NCBI GenBank assembly: GCA_947178085.1
Contig: CAMWWS010000065.1
Coordinates: 1-10,450, forward strand
Source: an uncultured Lachnospiraceae bacterium
GTDB lineage: Bacteria; Bacillota_A; Clostridia; Lachnospirales; Lachnospiraceae
Direction of reading: 5' to 3'
DNA length: 10,450 nucleotides
In this document: positions 1 to 7,541 of the stretch, in pieces
Layout of the letters: every line of letters starts with the position of its first letter
How positions within the stretch are numbered: position 1 is the stretch's first letter
Notes under the pieces: generated by a model
Told to the model about the DNA's origin: nothing
Seen by the model: the letters and a program-made list of their open reading frames with translations, nothing else
The model's database searches: none
Translations under genes and position numbers: made by a program

Positions 1-503
1 ACCGTGCTAAGCAGTATGAATTCGGGCAGGATTACCTGAAAATCAAAGCGTCAGCCGATGACATATTCGGGCTTGGTTATCCATCTTTTGCCGCAGTCCG
101 TCAGAGTGAGTTTCAGATGGAAATACAGTGCCGGATTGAGAGTCGCTGCAAAGAGGCAGGCATAACCCTGTATATGGATGAGAGGCATCATTATGATATA
201 TACTTAAATAATGACGGTTGTGTCGTTTTAAGATATACTATCGGCTGTGTCAGCAAAGAAATGCAGTCGGTTCAGGTGCAGGGAAATCATGCCGCAATCA
301 AAATCGCTGCCGATGCGCTGGGATATCGTTTTTATATTATGGAAAATGATACAGAGAAGACAGAGCTTGGTTATGCCGATACGAGATATCTTTCCTCGGA
401 GGTTGCCAGCGGTTTTACAGGGGTAATGATTGGACTTTATGCGGTAGACGATGCAGAACAGACAGCATTGTTTACGGATTTAATGATATCACATGATGAG
501 TAG
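1..503 (+). CDS. GH43-type glycoside hydrolase, C-terminal part (5' end outside window)
   Basis: The reading frame is open from base 3 to the TAG at 501-503, giving 166 visible residues with no start; the ATG at 117 is internal, because the frame upstream continues the same domain without a stop. The visible part resembles the concanavalin A-like C-terminal domain of family 43 beta-xylosidases/arabinofuranosidases: an arginine-glutamine pair (RQSEF) begins a strand, followed by EAGITLYMDERHHYDIYL, close to the family pattern in which an AGL...HHYDL segment follows. In such enzymes this beta-sandwich packs against the five-bladed propeller that carries the catalytic acids, which would lie off the left edge, so activity and substrate cannot be judged here. 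No signal peptide can be assessed. A permease gene follows 45 bases later on the same strand, fitting intracellular cleavage of imported xylo- or arabino-oligosaccharides. The family call is fairly sure; the substrate is inference. Confidence 0.82.
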   Translation, partial: RAKQYEFGQDYLKIKASADDIFGLGYPSFAAVRQSEFQMEIQCRIESRCKEAGITLYMDERHHYDIYLNNDGCVVLRYTIGCVSKEMQSVQVQGNHAAIKIAADALGYRFYIMENDTEKTELGYADTRYLSSEVASGFTGVMIGLYAVDDAEQTALFTDLMISHDE

Positions 504-508
504 GTTGC

Positions 509-528
509 GCTTGCGCAAACTCGCAAGC
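509..528 (+). other. Small GC-rich hairpin between GH43 and MFS genes
   Basis: GCTTGCG at 509-515 pairs perfectly with CGCAAGC at 522-528 around a six-base loop. A competing hairpin also exists: TTGCGC at 505-510 pairs with GCGCAA at 513-518 across a two-base gap. No run of T follows, so it is not a classical intrinsic terminator. It lies six bases after the hydrolase stop and just before the permease ribosome binding site, where it could affect mRNA stability or translation of the permease. It may equally be a copy of a dispersed short palindrome. Function unknown. Confidence 0.5.
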
Positions 529-548
529 TGAGAAAGGTGCATGGGTAT

Positions 549-1736
549 ATGCAGGAGAAAAAATACTTAGGATATAACCATACTATATACGCCTGTTACA
601 TTGGATATATTGTGCAGGCAATAGTGAATAATTTCATACCGCTGTTGTTTCTGACTTTTCAGAGCACTTTTGATATTTCATTAGATAGGATAACATACCT
701 GATTACGGTAAATTTTGGTATTCAACTGATGGTGGATCTGGCATCGGCGAAGTTTGTAGACAGAATCGGTTACAGGAGCGCGGCATTGATAGCACATATT
801 ATGGCAGCAATAGGATTGATGGGGCTTGGATTTTTCCCATATATATTCCCGTCTGTCTATGTCGGCATTCTGGTTTCCGTTTGCTTCTATGCAGTGGGAG
901 GAGGTTTACTTGAAGTTATTGTCAGTCCCATCGTAGAAGCCTGTCCTACTGATAAAAAGGATGCTGCAATGAGTCTGCTTCATTCATTCTATTGCTGGGG
1001 ACAGGTGGGCGTTGTGATGCTTTCTACTTTGTTTTTTACATTGGCGGGCATCAAATATTGGCGTATGCTTGCCTGCATATGGGCGCTTGTGCCGGCCTTT
1101 AACATCTTTTATTTCCTTAAAGTGCCTGTAAATGCGCTTGTAGAAGAAGGCGAGAGCATGAAGATAGGAGAGTTGATAAAAAGCAGGCTGTTCTGGCTGT
1201 TTTTTGTCATGATGGCATGCAGTGGAGCGTCCGAGCTTGCGATGAGTCAGTGGGCTTCAGCATTTGCGGAGTCGGCGCTTGGAATCAGTAAGACGATGGG
1301 GGATTTGGCGGGTCCCTGTTTGTTTGCAGTTTTTATGGGAAGCGCAAGGGCTTTTTATGGAAAAAACAGTGAGAAGGTTTCGCTCAGTCAGTTTATGAAG
1401 CTTAGCTGCATACTTTGTATTATCAGTTATTTACTTGCCACACTTTCAGGAAGTCCTGTTCTTGCTCTGGCAGGCTGTGCGCTATGTGGACTGTCTGTAG
1501 GGATTATGTGGCCGGGGACATTCAGCTTCGCGGCTAAATCAATGAAAACCGGCGGAACTGCCATGTTTGCGTTTCTTGCACTGGCGGGGGATATCGGCTG
1601 CGCCGGCGGACCGACGCTGGTAGGCATCATTTCGGAGGCATTTGGTGAGAACCTGCAAAAAGGCCTTATTTTCGCAGCAGCGTTTCCTGTTATTTTATTA
1701 TTATGCTGCCTTCGTATTAACAGGTCACAGAACTGA
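549..1736 (+). CDS. Major facilitator superfamily permease, probable sugar transporter
   Basis: This 395-residue protein is almost entirely hydrophobic and can be divided into about twelve membrane segments, the usual MFS plan. A motif-A-like loop between TM2 and TM3 reads SAKFVDRIGYRS, the expected D-R-x-G-x-R/K signature. The short cytosolic stretch around VPVNALVEEGESMKIGELIK, before the FWLFF segment, matches the central linker between the two six-helix halves. The start chosen is ATG 549, preceded by AAAGG at 533-537 with 11 bases spacing; an in-frame GTG at 537 would add four residues but has no upstream binding site. It follows the GH43 gene by 45 bases and is probably co-transcribed, which suggests import of a mono- or oligosaccharide handled by that enzyme. 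The overall look resembles fucose-permease-like MFS members, but substrate specificity cannot be read from the sequence. No intrinsic terminator is seen before the converging symporter gene. Confidence 0.85.
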   Translation: MQEKKYLGYNHTIYACYIGYIVQAIVNNFIPLLFLTFQSTFDISLDRITYLITVNFGIQLMVDLASAKFVDRIGYRSAALIAHIMAAIGLMGLGFFPYIFPSVYVGILVSVCFYAVGGGLLEVIVSPIVEACPTDKKDAAMSLLHSFYCWGQVGVVMLSTLFFTLAGIKYWRMLACIWALVPAFNIFYFLKVPVNALVEEGESMKIGELIKSRLFWLFFVMMACSGASELAMSQWASAFAESALGISKTMGDLAGPCLFAVFMGSARAFYGKNSEKVSLSQFMKLSCILCIISYLLATLSGSPVLALAGCALCGLSVGIMWPGTFSFAAKSMKTGGTAMFAFLALAGDIGCAGGPTLVGIISEAFGENLQKGLIFAAAFPVILLLCCLRINRSQN

Positions 1737-1768
1737 TATGTACTAACTATGATGTTATCACACTGCTA

Positions 1769-3064
1769 TTAAGCTTTAATATGGCGACGCAGGAGGTATA
1801 ACGCCAGAATATTCGGAATAACCATAAAACCATTGATTAAGTCGGTACACTCCCAGACCAGATTCATGGGAATGATGGCACCAATATATATCATCAGAAT
1901 ATAAAGCAGTTTATAATACGGAATACCTTTTCTTCCTACAAGGTATTCCGTTGCCTTTTCACCAAAATAAGACCAGCCAATCAGGGTGGTAACGGCGAAG
2001 GCAATCAGCGAGATTGATAGGAAGGCGTCGCCTACATACGGCAGATGTGCAAAGGCTGCCGAGGTCAGCCCGGTAGACGGCACATTCTTTATGGAAGCAG
2101 GATCATACAGCATATTGGATACTATTACCAGACCTGTAACCAGACACATTACCACAGTGTCCCAGAATACGGCGGTCATGGATACATATGCCTGATGTTT
2201 CGGGTCATCTACGCCTGAGGCAGCAGCAGCGATTGCCGAAGTTCCGATTCCGGCTTCGTTGGTAAAAAGTCCTCTGGCTATACCATAGCGCAATGCAAGC
2301 TGCAGAGTGGAACCTGCAAAGCCACCGGCTATTGATGAGAAAGAAAACGCGTCTTTGATAATCCACAGGCAGGCGTTTGGAAGTTGCCTGTGATAGAGGA
2401 CAAGCAGCAAGAAGCAGCCGAATAAATAGACGAAGCTAATCGCGGGAACCACACGCTCACACAGGTTACCTATTGCTTTTACTCCACCTATGATAACGAT
2501 TCCTGTTACAGCCGCAAGAACAATTCCAACCAGATGCGGGGATATATGGAAAGATGCGGTTGCCGTCTGTGAGGCGGAGTTTGACTGGGTAGTGCAGCCG
2601 GCACCAAAGGCGGCGGCAAGTGTGCAGAGAGCATAGAATGCTCCTAATTTTTTGTTATGTAAACCATTGCACAGAACATACATGGGTCCTCCTACGAAAG
2701 AGCCGTCCGCTCTTCTCGTTCGGAACAGGACACTTAAGTAGCATTCGCTGTAGGCGGTAGCCATACCAAGGATTCCGGTAATCCAGCACCAGAAGATAGC
2801 GCCGGGTCCGCCGAGTGCGACAGCGGTGGAGACGCCGATGATATTGCCTGTTCCGAGTGTGGCGGCTAACGTTGTGGCGAGGGCTGAAAATGGCGACAGA
2901 TTATTGTCACCGGAATCTTCCATGCCGAGCGAGAGTTTGATTGCATATAGAATTCTGTGTTGTGGAAAATGCAGTTTCAATGTAAAATATGTATGTGTTC
3001 CCAAGAGGATAATAAGAAGGGGAATGCCCCATATAAAATCGTTAGCAGCTTGTATGATTTGCAA
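1769..3064 (-). CDS. Sodium:alanine/glycine symporter, AGCS family
   Basis: The 431-residue membrane protein belongs to the amino acid:cation symporter AGCS family, which couples inward sodium flow to uptake of alanine, glycine or related amino acids. Diagnostic features are TLAATLGTGNIIGVSTAVAL near residues 68-87 and the following GGPGAIFWCWITGILG block, the family signature (a cysteine occupies a place usually held by methionine). Further blocks are TNEAGIGTSAIAAAA in the middle and GWSYFGEKATEYL near the C-terminus. About ten to eleven hydrophobic helices can be drawn and the length is slightly below the common 450-480. The start is TTG at 3064-3062: a GGTGA site (3071-3075 on the plus strand) sits six bases before it, and the next in-frame ATG would lose the first membrane helix. 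The gene stands alone, converging on the MFS gene (32 bases between stops) and divergent from the 125-residue gene. The family is secure; the exact amino acid is not. Confidence 0.93.
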   Translation of the reverse strand: MQIIQAANDFIWGIPLLIILLGTHTYFTLKLHFPQHRILYAIKLSLGMEDSGDNNLSPFSALATTLAATLGTGNIIGVSTAVALGGPGAIFWCWITGILGMATAYSECYLSVLFRTRRADGSFVGGPMYVLCNGLHNKKLGAFYALCTLAAAFGAGCTTQSNSASQTATASFHISPHLVGIVLAAVTGIVIIGGVKAIGNLCERVVPAISFVYLFGCFLLLVLYHRQLPNACLWIIKDAFSFSSIAGGFAGSTLQLALRYGIARGLFTNEAGIGTSAIAAAASGVDDPKHQAYVSMTAVFWDTVVMCLVTGLVIVSNMLYDPASIKNVPSTGLTSAAFAHLPYVGDAFLSISLIAFAVTTLIGWSYFGEKATEYLVGRKGIPYYKLLYILMIYIGAIIPMNLVWECTDLINGFMVIPNILALYLLRRHIKA

Positions 3065-3070
3065 TGTAAT

Positions 3071-3075
3071 TCACC
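3071..3075 (-). promoter_or_regulatory. Ribosome binding site supporting the TTG start of the AGCS symporter
   Basis: Read on the minus strand, GGTGA lies six bases before the TTG at 3064. It decides the start, because no ATG occurs near the N-terminus in this frame. Confidence 0.5.
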
Positions 3076-3165
3076 GTATTGGTTCTGTTATCTTATATAT
3101 ATGGAAGAAAACGGCAAAAAAGAACAAGCGGTTATGGGCAAAGGGCAAAGGAGTATGATTAGATT

Positions 3166-3543
3166 ATGCAGGAGAGAGAAGCAGCAAGGCAGTGGGCGGA
3201 ATCGTTATGTTATTATGCGGGTGAGGATGCAGCGTTTTTTGAGCGGTTTTGGAACGCGCTGATTGATTCTAAGGGAGTATATGACGAGTTTGTTTATTAT
3301 TTAGCACACCAGACTTTTTTATGCCAACATAAGGTGGAAGGTTATACTGTAGTGGATATTATGGTCTGGCAGATGGACCATTTCAAGGCGCAGATGGACA
3401 GAGGGCATTATGATATGAAGCAGAACGGGGATAAAATGCTGCTCATGGCTTTTGATACTATGCTCAAAATGGAAAAGCAGCCGGAGAAATATGTACAGTT
3501 GATGCAGTCGGAAACCGGAACGGATTATCCCGGAAAATATTAA
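3166..3543 (+). CDS. Uncharacterised 125-residue cytosolic protein
   Basis: I do not recognise a named family. The product is soluble, with no signal peptide or membrane segment, and rich in aromatic residues, methionine and charged residues. It looks all-helical: a first helix with paired aromatics (CYYAGEDAAFFERFWNALID), a central block YLAHQTFLCQHKVEGYTVVDIMVWQMDHF, and an amphipathic methionine-rich helix (KMLLMAFDTMLKMEKQ) before a polar tail. AAAGGAG at 3147-3153 lies 12 bases before the ATG, a long but acceptable spacing. Another ATG at 3156 opens a different frame that ends at 3262 and overlaps nothing recognisable, so it was not chosen. It is divergent from the AGCS gene (101 bases) and 97 bases before trkA, with a promoter between, so it need not share the trk transcript. 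That the reading frame is a gene rests on its length, ribosome binding site and protein-like composition; function unknown. Confidence 0.72.
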   Translation: MQEREAARQWAESLCYYAGEDAAFFERFWNALIDSKGVYDEFVYYLAHQTFLCQHKVEGYTVVDIMVWQMDHFKAQMDRGHYDMKQNGDKMLLMAFDTMLKMEKQPEKYVQLMQSETGTDYPGKY

Positions 3544-3554
3544 GATTTCTTAAG

Positions 3555-3583
3555 TTGCTTATTGTAAAAAGAAGGAATATAAT
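3555..3583 (+). promoter_or_regulatory. Probable sigma-A type promoter for trkAH
   Basis: A perfect -10 box TATAAT occupies 3578-3583. With a 17-base spacer, TTGCTT at 3555-3560 is a partial -35 box that matches only the leading TTG of the consensus. Transcription would begin near 3590, leaving about 50 bases of leader before trkA, too short for a riboswitch of the ydaO type often found before potassium transporter genes. Confidence 0.6.
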
Positions 3584-3640
3584 AACAAAAGCAGAGTTAC
3601 TGTTAAGCTGTAAATATATGTGAAAGAAAGGTACGGACAG

Positions 3641-4996
3641 ATGCGGATTATCATAGTTGGCTGCGGAAACGTAGGAGCGGCTCTTACCGAGCAGCTGAGT
3701 TCCGAGGGTCACAATATTACAATTATAGATATAGAAAATCAGAGACTTCAGAATTTAATCAATAATTATGATGCCATGGGAGTAGTAGGAAACGGCGCGA
3801 GTTTCGCGGTGCAGAAGGAGGCGGACGTGGAGCATGCGCATCTTTTGATAGCGGTCACGGGCTCTGACGAACTGAATCTTCTTTGCTGCCTTATTGCGAA
3901 AAAGGCGGGCGGCTGTCATACGATTGCCAGAGTCAGAAATCCTATCTACAATATGGAAATCAATTATATTAAAGAAGAATTGGGCTTGTCCATGATAATT
4001 AATCCGGAGTTTGCGGCGGCATCGGAAATGGCAAGGCTGCTGAAATTCCCGACGGCTATTACGATTGACGCTTTCGCTAAGGGAAGGGTGGAAATGGTCA
4101 AATACCGTGTGAAAGATGATTCCATACTATGTGACCAATCGCTTAAAAATATTTCGGGAAAACTCAAGGCGGACGTTCTTATATGTACGGTAGAACGTGA
4201 TGAAGATACTTATATTCCGAGCGGTGATTTTATTATACGCGCAAAGGATGAGATATCTATTTTGGGAACTACCCAGAAAACATTGGGATTTTTCAAGAAG
4301 CTGGGCGCGGCAGTTACAAGAGCCAAGAATGTCATGATTATTGGCGGCGGGGAAATGGCGTATTATCTTGCAAAGCAGCTTACAGCCATGGGAATCCAGA
4401 TTAAGATTATCGAGATTGACAAAGAGAGGTGCGATGAGCTCAGCGAACTGCTTCCCAAGGCGACCATTATTAACGGAAACGGTACGGATAAGGATCTGCT
4501 GATGCAGGAAGGTCTGATGCAGATGGAGGCGTTTGTTGCCCTGACTAATATTGATGAAGAGAATATTATGCTTTCGTTGTTTGTGAAGAGTCTCACAGAT
4601 GCGAAGCTGATTACGCTTGTACACCGTATTTCTTATGACGAGATTATAGACAGTCTGGATATCGGAAGCATTATCTATCCCAAATATCTTACCGCTGAGA
4701 TTATTATCCAGTATGTGCGTGCTATGGACAATTCCATAGGCAGCAATATTGAGTCGCTGTACAAGTTGAATGATAATAAAGTAGAGGCGTTGGAGTTCAG
4801 GGTAAAAGAAGATTCTCCTGTTGTGGGAATACCACTTCAGGATTTGCCGATTAAGCCTAAAATTCTCGTTGGCTCGATTAACCATAAGGGAGCAATCAGT
4901 ATTCCGGGCGGTCAGAGCGTCATACAGGCAGGCGATACGGTAATCGTGGTGACTACCATTAAAGGCTTGAATGACATCAGCGATATTCTGAAATGA
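3641..4996 (+). CDS. trkA: Trk-type potassium uptake system regulatory subunit TrkA
   Basis: The 451-residue protein is the cytosolic, membrane-associated regulator that gates the TrkH pore in response to nucleotides. It has the duplicated TrkA arrangement. The first RCK N-domain begins at residue 2 with the Rossmann motif GCGNVG (7-12) and an acidic residue, D30, at the end of strand two for NAD(H) ribose binding, followed by an RCK C-domain at about 135-215. The second RCK N-domain has GGGEMA (about 235-240) and E258 at the corresponding place, followed by a final RCK C-domain from about 365 to the end. The second half has a less canonical glycine pattern, common in this family. ATG 3641 is chosen because AAAGG (3627-3631) lies nine bases upstream and the Rossmann strand starts immediately; a GTG at 3620 would add seven residues. 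The end overlaps the first possible trkH start by four bases (ATGA), indicating translational coupling. Confidence 0.95.
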   Translation: MRIIIVGCGNVGAALTEQLSSEGHNITIIDIENQRLQNLINNYDAMGVVGNGASFAVQKEADVEHAHLLIAVTGSDELNLLCCLIAKKAGGCHTIARVRNPIYNMEINYIKEELGLSMIINPEFAAASEMARLLKFPTAITIDAFAKGRVEMVKYRVKDDSILCDQSLKNISGKLKADVLICTVERDEDTYIPSGDFIIRAKDEISILGTTQKTLGFFKKLGAAVTRAKNVMIIGGGEMAYYLAKQLTAMGIQIKIIEIDKERCDELSELLPKATIINGNGTDKDLLMQEGLMQMEAFVALTNIDEENIMLSLFVKSLTDAKLITLVHRISYDEIIDSLDIGSIIYPKYLTAEIIIQYVRAMDNSIGSNIESLYKLNDNKVEALEFRVKEDSPVVGIPLQDLPIKPKILVGSINHKGAISIPGGQSVIQAGDTVIVVTTIKGLNDISDILK

Positions 4997-5013
4997 AAGG
5001 CACGGTCTTTGAT

Positions 5014-6456
5014 ATGAACTTTTCAATTATAAGATATATATTATTTCGAGTATTGGAATTTGCGGCGGTTTTTCTTGCGCTTCCCTGTCTGGTAGCAGTC
5101 ATTTATCATGAAAAAGCAGGTTTTTCATTTGCCATAGTGATGATATGCTGTCTGGTTGTCGCAGAGATTGGAAAATTATGGAAGCCCAAGAGTAAAGTTT
5201 TCTATGCAAGGGAAGGCTTTGTTACCGTTTCATTGTCATGGTTCGTTCTCAGTATTGTGGGAGCGCTGCCATTTTTCATAAGCGGTGAGATACCGCATTT
5301 TGCCGATGCGCTTTTTGAGACGGTTTCCGGTCTGACGACGACGGGAGCAAGCTGTCTTCCGGATGTGGAATGCCTGTCAAAAAGCGTGCAGTTCTGGAGA
5401 CTTTTTACACACTGGATAGGCGGTATGGGAGTGCTGGTTCTGATTATTGCAATTCTGCCGCTGTCGGGCGGTTATAATATGCACCTTATGCGTGCGGAAA
5501 GCCCCGGTCCTACAGTCGGGAAGCTTGTGCCGAAGGTGCAGACGACGGCTAAGATTCTGTACTGCATATATATTGTTATAACGGTAATAATGATTGTACT
5601 GCTCAAATCTGCCGGAATGAGTCTGTATGATTCGATTGTATTGTCCTTTTCCACACTGGGAACCGGCGGGTTCGGAGTCCTTAACAGCAGTGCCGGAAGC
5701 TATACCATAACCGTACAGGTTATTTTGACAGTCTTTATGATATTTGGAGGTCTTAATTTTAACGTCTATTATATGCTGGTGGTTGCAAGGAGACCGAAAG
5801 AAGCTTTGTTTCACGAGGAAGCAAGGGTATATCTGATGCTGATTCTGGGAGAGGCGATTCTTATTACATTCAATATTGTGGGGTATTATGACAGTATCGG
5901 ACTTGCTTTTAAGGATGCGATTTTTCAGGTTGCATCACTGGCGAGCAGTACCGGTTTTTCTACGACGAATTTTGATTTATGGCCGGAGTTTTCCAAAGCC
6001 GTGTTGATTTTTTCGATGATCATAGGCGCCTGCGCGGGCAGTACCGGAGGCGGATTTAAGGTATCCCGTTTTATGATTTTGATACAGGATATGAAGAATG
6101 AATTCTTAAGAGTAACACATCCGCAGATAGTAAAGAAACCTCATTTGGAAGGAAGGGCGGTAGATGATTCAACAGTGCGCTCGGTACAGTCATATCTGAC
6201 GATATATCTGGCAGTCTGCGTGGTTTCTTTCGTGCTTTTGTCACTGGATAAATTTGATTCTACTACGAATGTTACCGCAGTTTTAGCGACGGTTAATAAT
6301 ACGGGACCGGGTTTACATGCAGTGGGACCGGCATGCAATTTCGGCGGATTTTCGGTTTTCTCAAAGTTTGTTTTAATGTTTGATATGTTGACGGGAAGGC
6401 TGGAGTTGTTGCCGATGATGATTTTGTTTTCTTCCAGGACGTGGAAGAGATACTAG
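5014..6456 (+). CDS. trkH: Trk-type potassium transporter membrane subunit TrkH
   Basis: This 480-residue integral membrane protein forms the ion pore. All four pore-loop selectivity segments of the TrkH/KtrB superfamily are visible, each with its key glycine: GLTTTGAS (near 106-113), STLGTGGFG (213-221), ASSTGFSTTN (310-319) and NNTGPG (428-433). The STGGGFK segment at about 343-349 and the closing MLTGRLELLP block also match the family, and the length is normal. ATG 5014 is preferred because AAAGG (4996-5000) lies upstream and MNFSIIRYILF is a typical TrkH N-terminus; the 13-base spacing is long. The alternative ATG 4993 overlaps the trkA stop as ATGA and would add seven residues, but has no binding site. 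Its partner trkA is immediately upstream, giving a complete two-gene potassium uptake system. I see no disabling change. Confidence 0.95.
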   Translation: MNFSIIRYILFRVLEFAAVFLALPCLVAVIYHEKAGFSFAIVMICCLVVAEIGKLWKPKSKVFYAREGFVTVSLSWFVLSIVGALPFFISGEIPHFADALFETVSGLTTTGASCLPDVECLSKSVQFWRLFTHWIGGMGVLVLIIAILPLSGGYNMHLMRAESPGPTVGKLVPKVQTTAKILYCIYIVITVIMIVLLKSAGMSLYDSIVLSFSTLGTGGFGVLNSSAGSYTITVQVILTVFMIFGGLNFNVYYMLVVARRPKEALFHEEARVYLMLILGEAILITFNIVGYYDSIGLAFKDAIFQVASLASSTGFSTTNFDLWPEFSKAVLIFSMIIGACAGSTGGGFKVSRFMILIQDMKNEFLRVTHPQIVKKPHLEGRAVDDSTVRSVQSYLTIYLAVCVVSFVLLSLDKFDSTTNVTAVLATVNNTGPGLHAVGPACNFGGFSVFSKFVLMFDMLTGRLELLPMMILFSSRTWKRY

Positions 6457-6476
6457 AGAGGAGCGCAACATCTTAA

Positions 6477-7496
6477 ATGCAGAAGGAAAATATCAGAATC
6501 AGAAAAGCCATAGTACATATCATGGACTCTACAATCGGAATGCCAGTACTTTCTGACACTGAGTTGGAATACGGTTCAGAATTTGCGGACTTTATGAAGG
6601 AGCACATTGCTAAAATCAGCTCAGGTGATGATGCAAAGGAGTGCCGTTTCTACAAGGAAGAATCTGAAATTTATCATATTTTAGAACAGTATTCGGATGA
6701 TTCTTTCGTGGATATCAGCAAGGACATTGCACAGTTTCTATATGAAATCATGAACAGTAATATTGATATACCCGCGGCTGACCTTGTAATTGTACGCTTT
6801 CAGTATGATAATGATGAGTATCTTGCGCTGCTTAAGATGAATTATAAATCCCTCTATACGCATAGGACGATGCCGCTTTCTGATGGAAACAGCAATGAAA
6901 TCATACGCCATAAGTCAATTCTGCCATCAGAGAGCCAGAGACTTTCGGAGGCTGCGATAATCAGGCTCGATGACCTTGCGGTGTGGGTCGTTGAGAAAAA
7001 ATATGAAGTTAATGGCGAAAAGACGGACTATTTTTCTTTTCTGTTCTTAAAGTGCAGCAGCCATTTGTCCCACAAATCCAAGCTTTCTATTGTAAGTAAG
7101 GCAGTTGCTAGCGTACAAAGGGATGGTTATGATGAAGGAGAGCGTTTTACGAAGCAGATGGAAGCCAAGCGCATCATACAGGAAGAAATAGAGGAAAACG
7201 GCGGTTTTACGGTAGAAACCATAGCTGAGAAGATTTTTGAGGAAAAACCGGAATTGAAAGTTGCTTTTCAGGACAAAATGGAAAAGTATGATATGGTAAA
7301 AGAAGAGGTACAGCCACAGAGTGAAAACACGGTAAAGAAATATCAGAGCCAGCATTTGTATACAGATACCGGTATTGAAATCAAGATTCCGATGGAGCAG
7401 TATAAGAATCCGAGAAGCGTAGAGTTCATTACCAATCCTGACGGGACTGTTTCGGTGCTGATTAAGAATATTGAGCATTTGGAAGCCCGGATGTAG
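6477..7496 (+). CDS. Nucleoid-associated protein, YejK/NdpA-like (NA37 family)
   Basis: The 339-residue protein matches the 37-kDa nucleoid-associated family in length (E. coli YejK is about 335) and in character. Its N-terminal part reads IRKAIVHIMDSTIGMPVLSD followed by acidic helices, a middle beta-rich core holds LVIVRFQYDNDEYLALLKMNY and HKSILPSESQRLSEAAIIRL, and a charged C-terminal third includes an acidic, coiled-coil-prone stretch (residues about 220-290). It has no signal peptide or membrane helix. In E. coli the homologue is recovered with the nucleoid, but its molecular role is not settled, and the role in this organism is unknown. AGAGGAG at 6457-6463 gives a ribosome binding site with a rather long 13-base gap. 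It begins 20 bases after trkH and precedes a DUF2974 gene, so it is probably the third gene of a trk transcript, perhaps by read-through rather than shared function. Confidence 0.85.
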   Translation: MQKENIRIRKAIVHIMDSTIGMPVLSDTELEYGSEFADFMKEHIAKISSGDDAKECRFYKEESEIYHILEQYSDDSFVDISKDIAQFLYEIMNSNIDIPAADLVIVRFQYDNDEYLALLKMNYKSLYTHRTMPLSDGNSNEIIRHKSILPSESQRLSEAAIIRLDDLAVWVVEKKYEVNGEKTDYFSFLFLKCSSHLSHKSKLSIVSKAVASVQRDGYDEGERFTKQMEAKRIIQEEIEENGGFTVETIAEKIFEEKPELKVAFQDKMEKYDMVKEEVQPQSENTVKKYQSQHLYTDTGIEIKIPMEQYKNPRSVEFITNPDGTVSVLIKNIEHLEARM

Positions 7497-7510
7497 GCGG
7501 TGCTGTCTGA

Positions 7511-7522
7511 TTTGCCGGCAAA
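7511..7522 (+). repeat. Perfect 12-base palindrome before the DUF2974 gene
   Basis: TTTGCCGGCAAA reads the same on both strands and is followed by the six-base palindrome CTTAAG at 7523-7528. It lies in the short gap between the nucleoid-protein stop (7496) and the preferred start at 7542, where an operator or a small RNA hairpin could act. A chance palindrome cannot be excluded. Confidence 0.4.
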
Positions 7523-7541
7523 CTTAAGTAGGGCGGTGAAT

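Noticed and set aside
117..503. A separate 128-residue gene starting at ATG 117
   Set aside because: The same frame is open back to base 3 and the upstream residues belong to the same GH43 C-terminal domain, so the ATG is internal.
1751..1785. Bidirectional terminator between the converging MFS and symporter genes
   Set aside because: Only a short A/T stem (TATTAA/TTAATA) overlapping the symporter stop; not stable enough to call.
3092..3117. Promoter for the symporter on the minus strand (TATAAG and TTGCCG)
   Set aside because: The two boxes are only 14 bases apart, too close for a normal sigma-A promoter; the AT-rich tract may contribute but cannot be called.
2957..3262. Plus-strand reading frame of 101 residues across the symporter start and the 125-residue gene
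   Set aside because: It is antisense to the AGCS N-terminus and out of frame with the better-supported gene at 3166; its composition is not protein-like.
3540..3554. AT-rich inverted repeat TTAAG/CTTAA at the stop of the 125-residue gene as a terminator
   Set aside because: Only five to six weak pairs with no T run; it also abuts the trkA promoter.
3544..3640. A ydaO-type c-di-AMP riboswitch before trkA
   Set aside because: The gap is under 100 bases and contains the promoter itself, leaving about 50 bases of leader, too short for this riboswitch.
4127..5026. A 299-residue minus-strand reading frame opposite trkA
   Set aside because: It lies entirely antisense to well-supported trkA, and its translation shows no recognisable domain; it is a codon-bias shadow.
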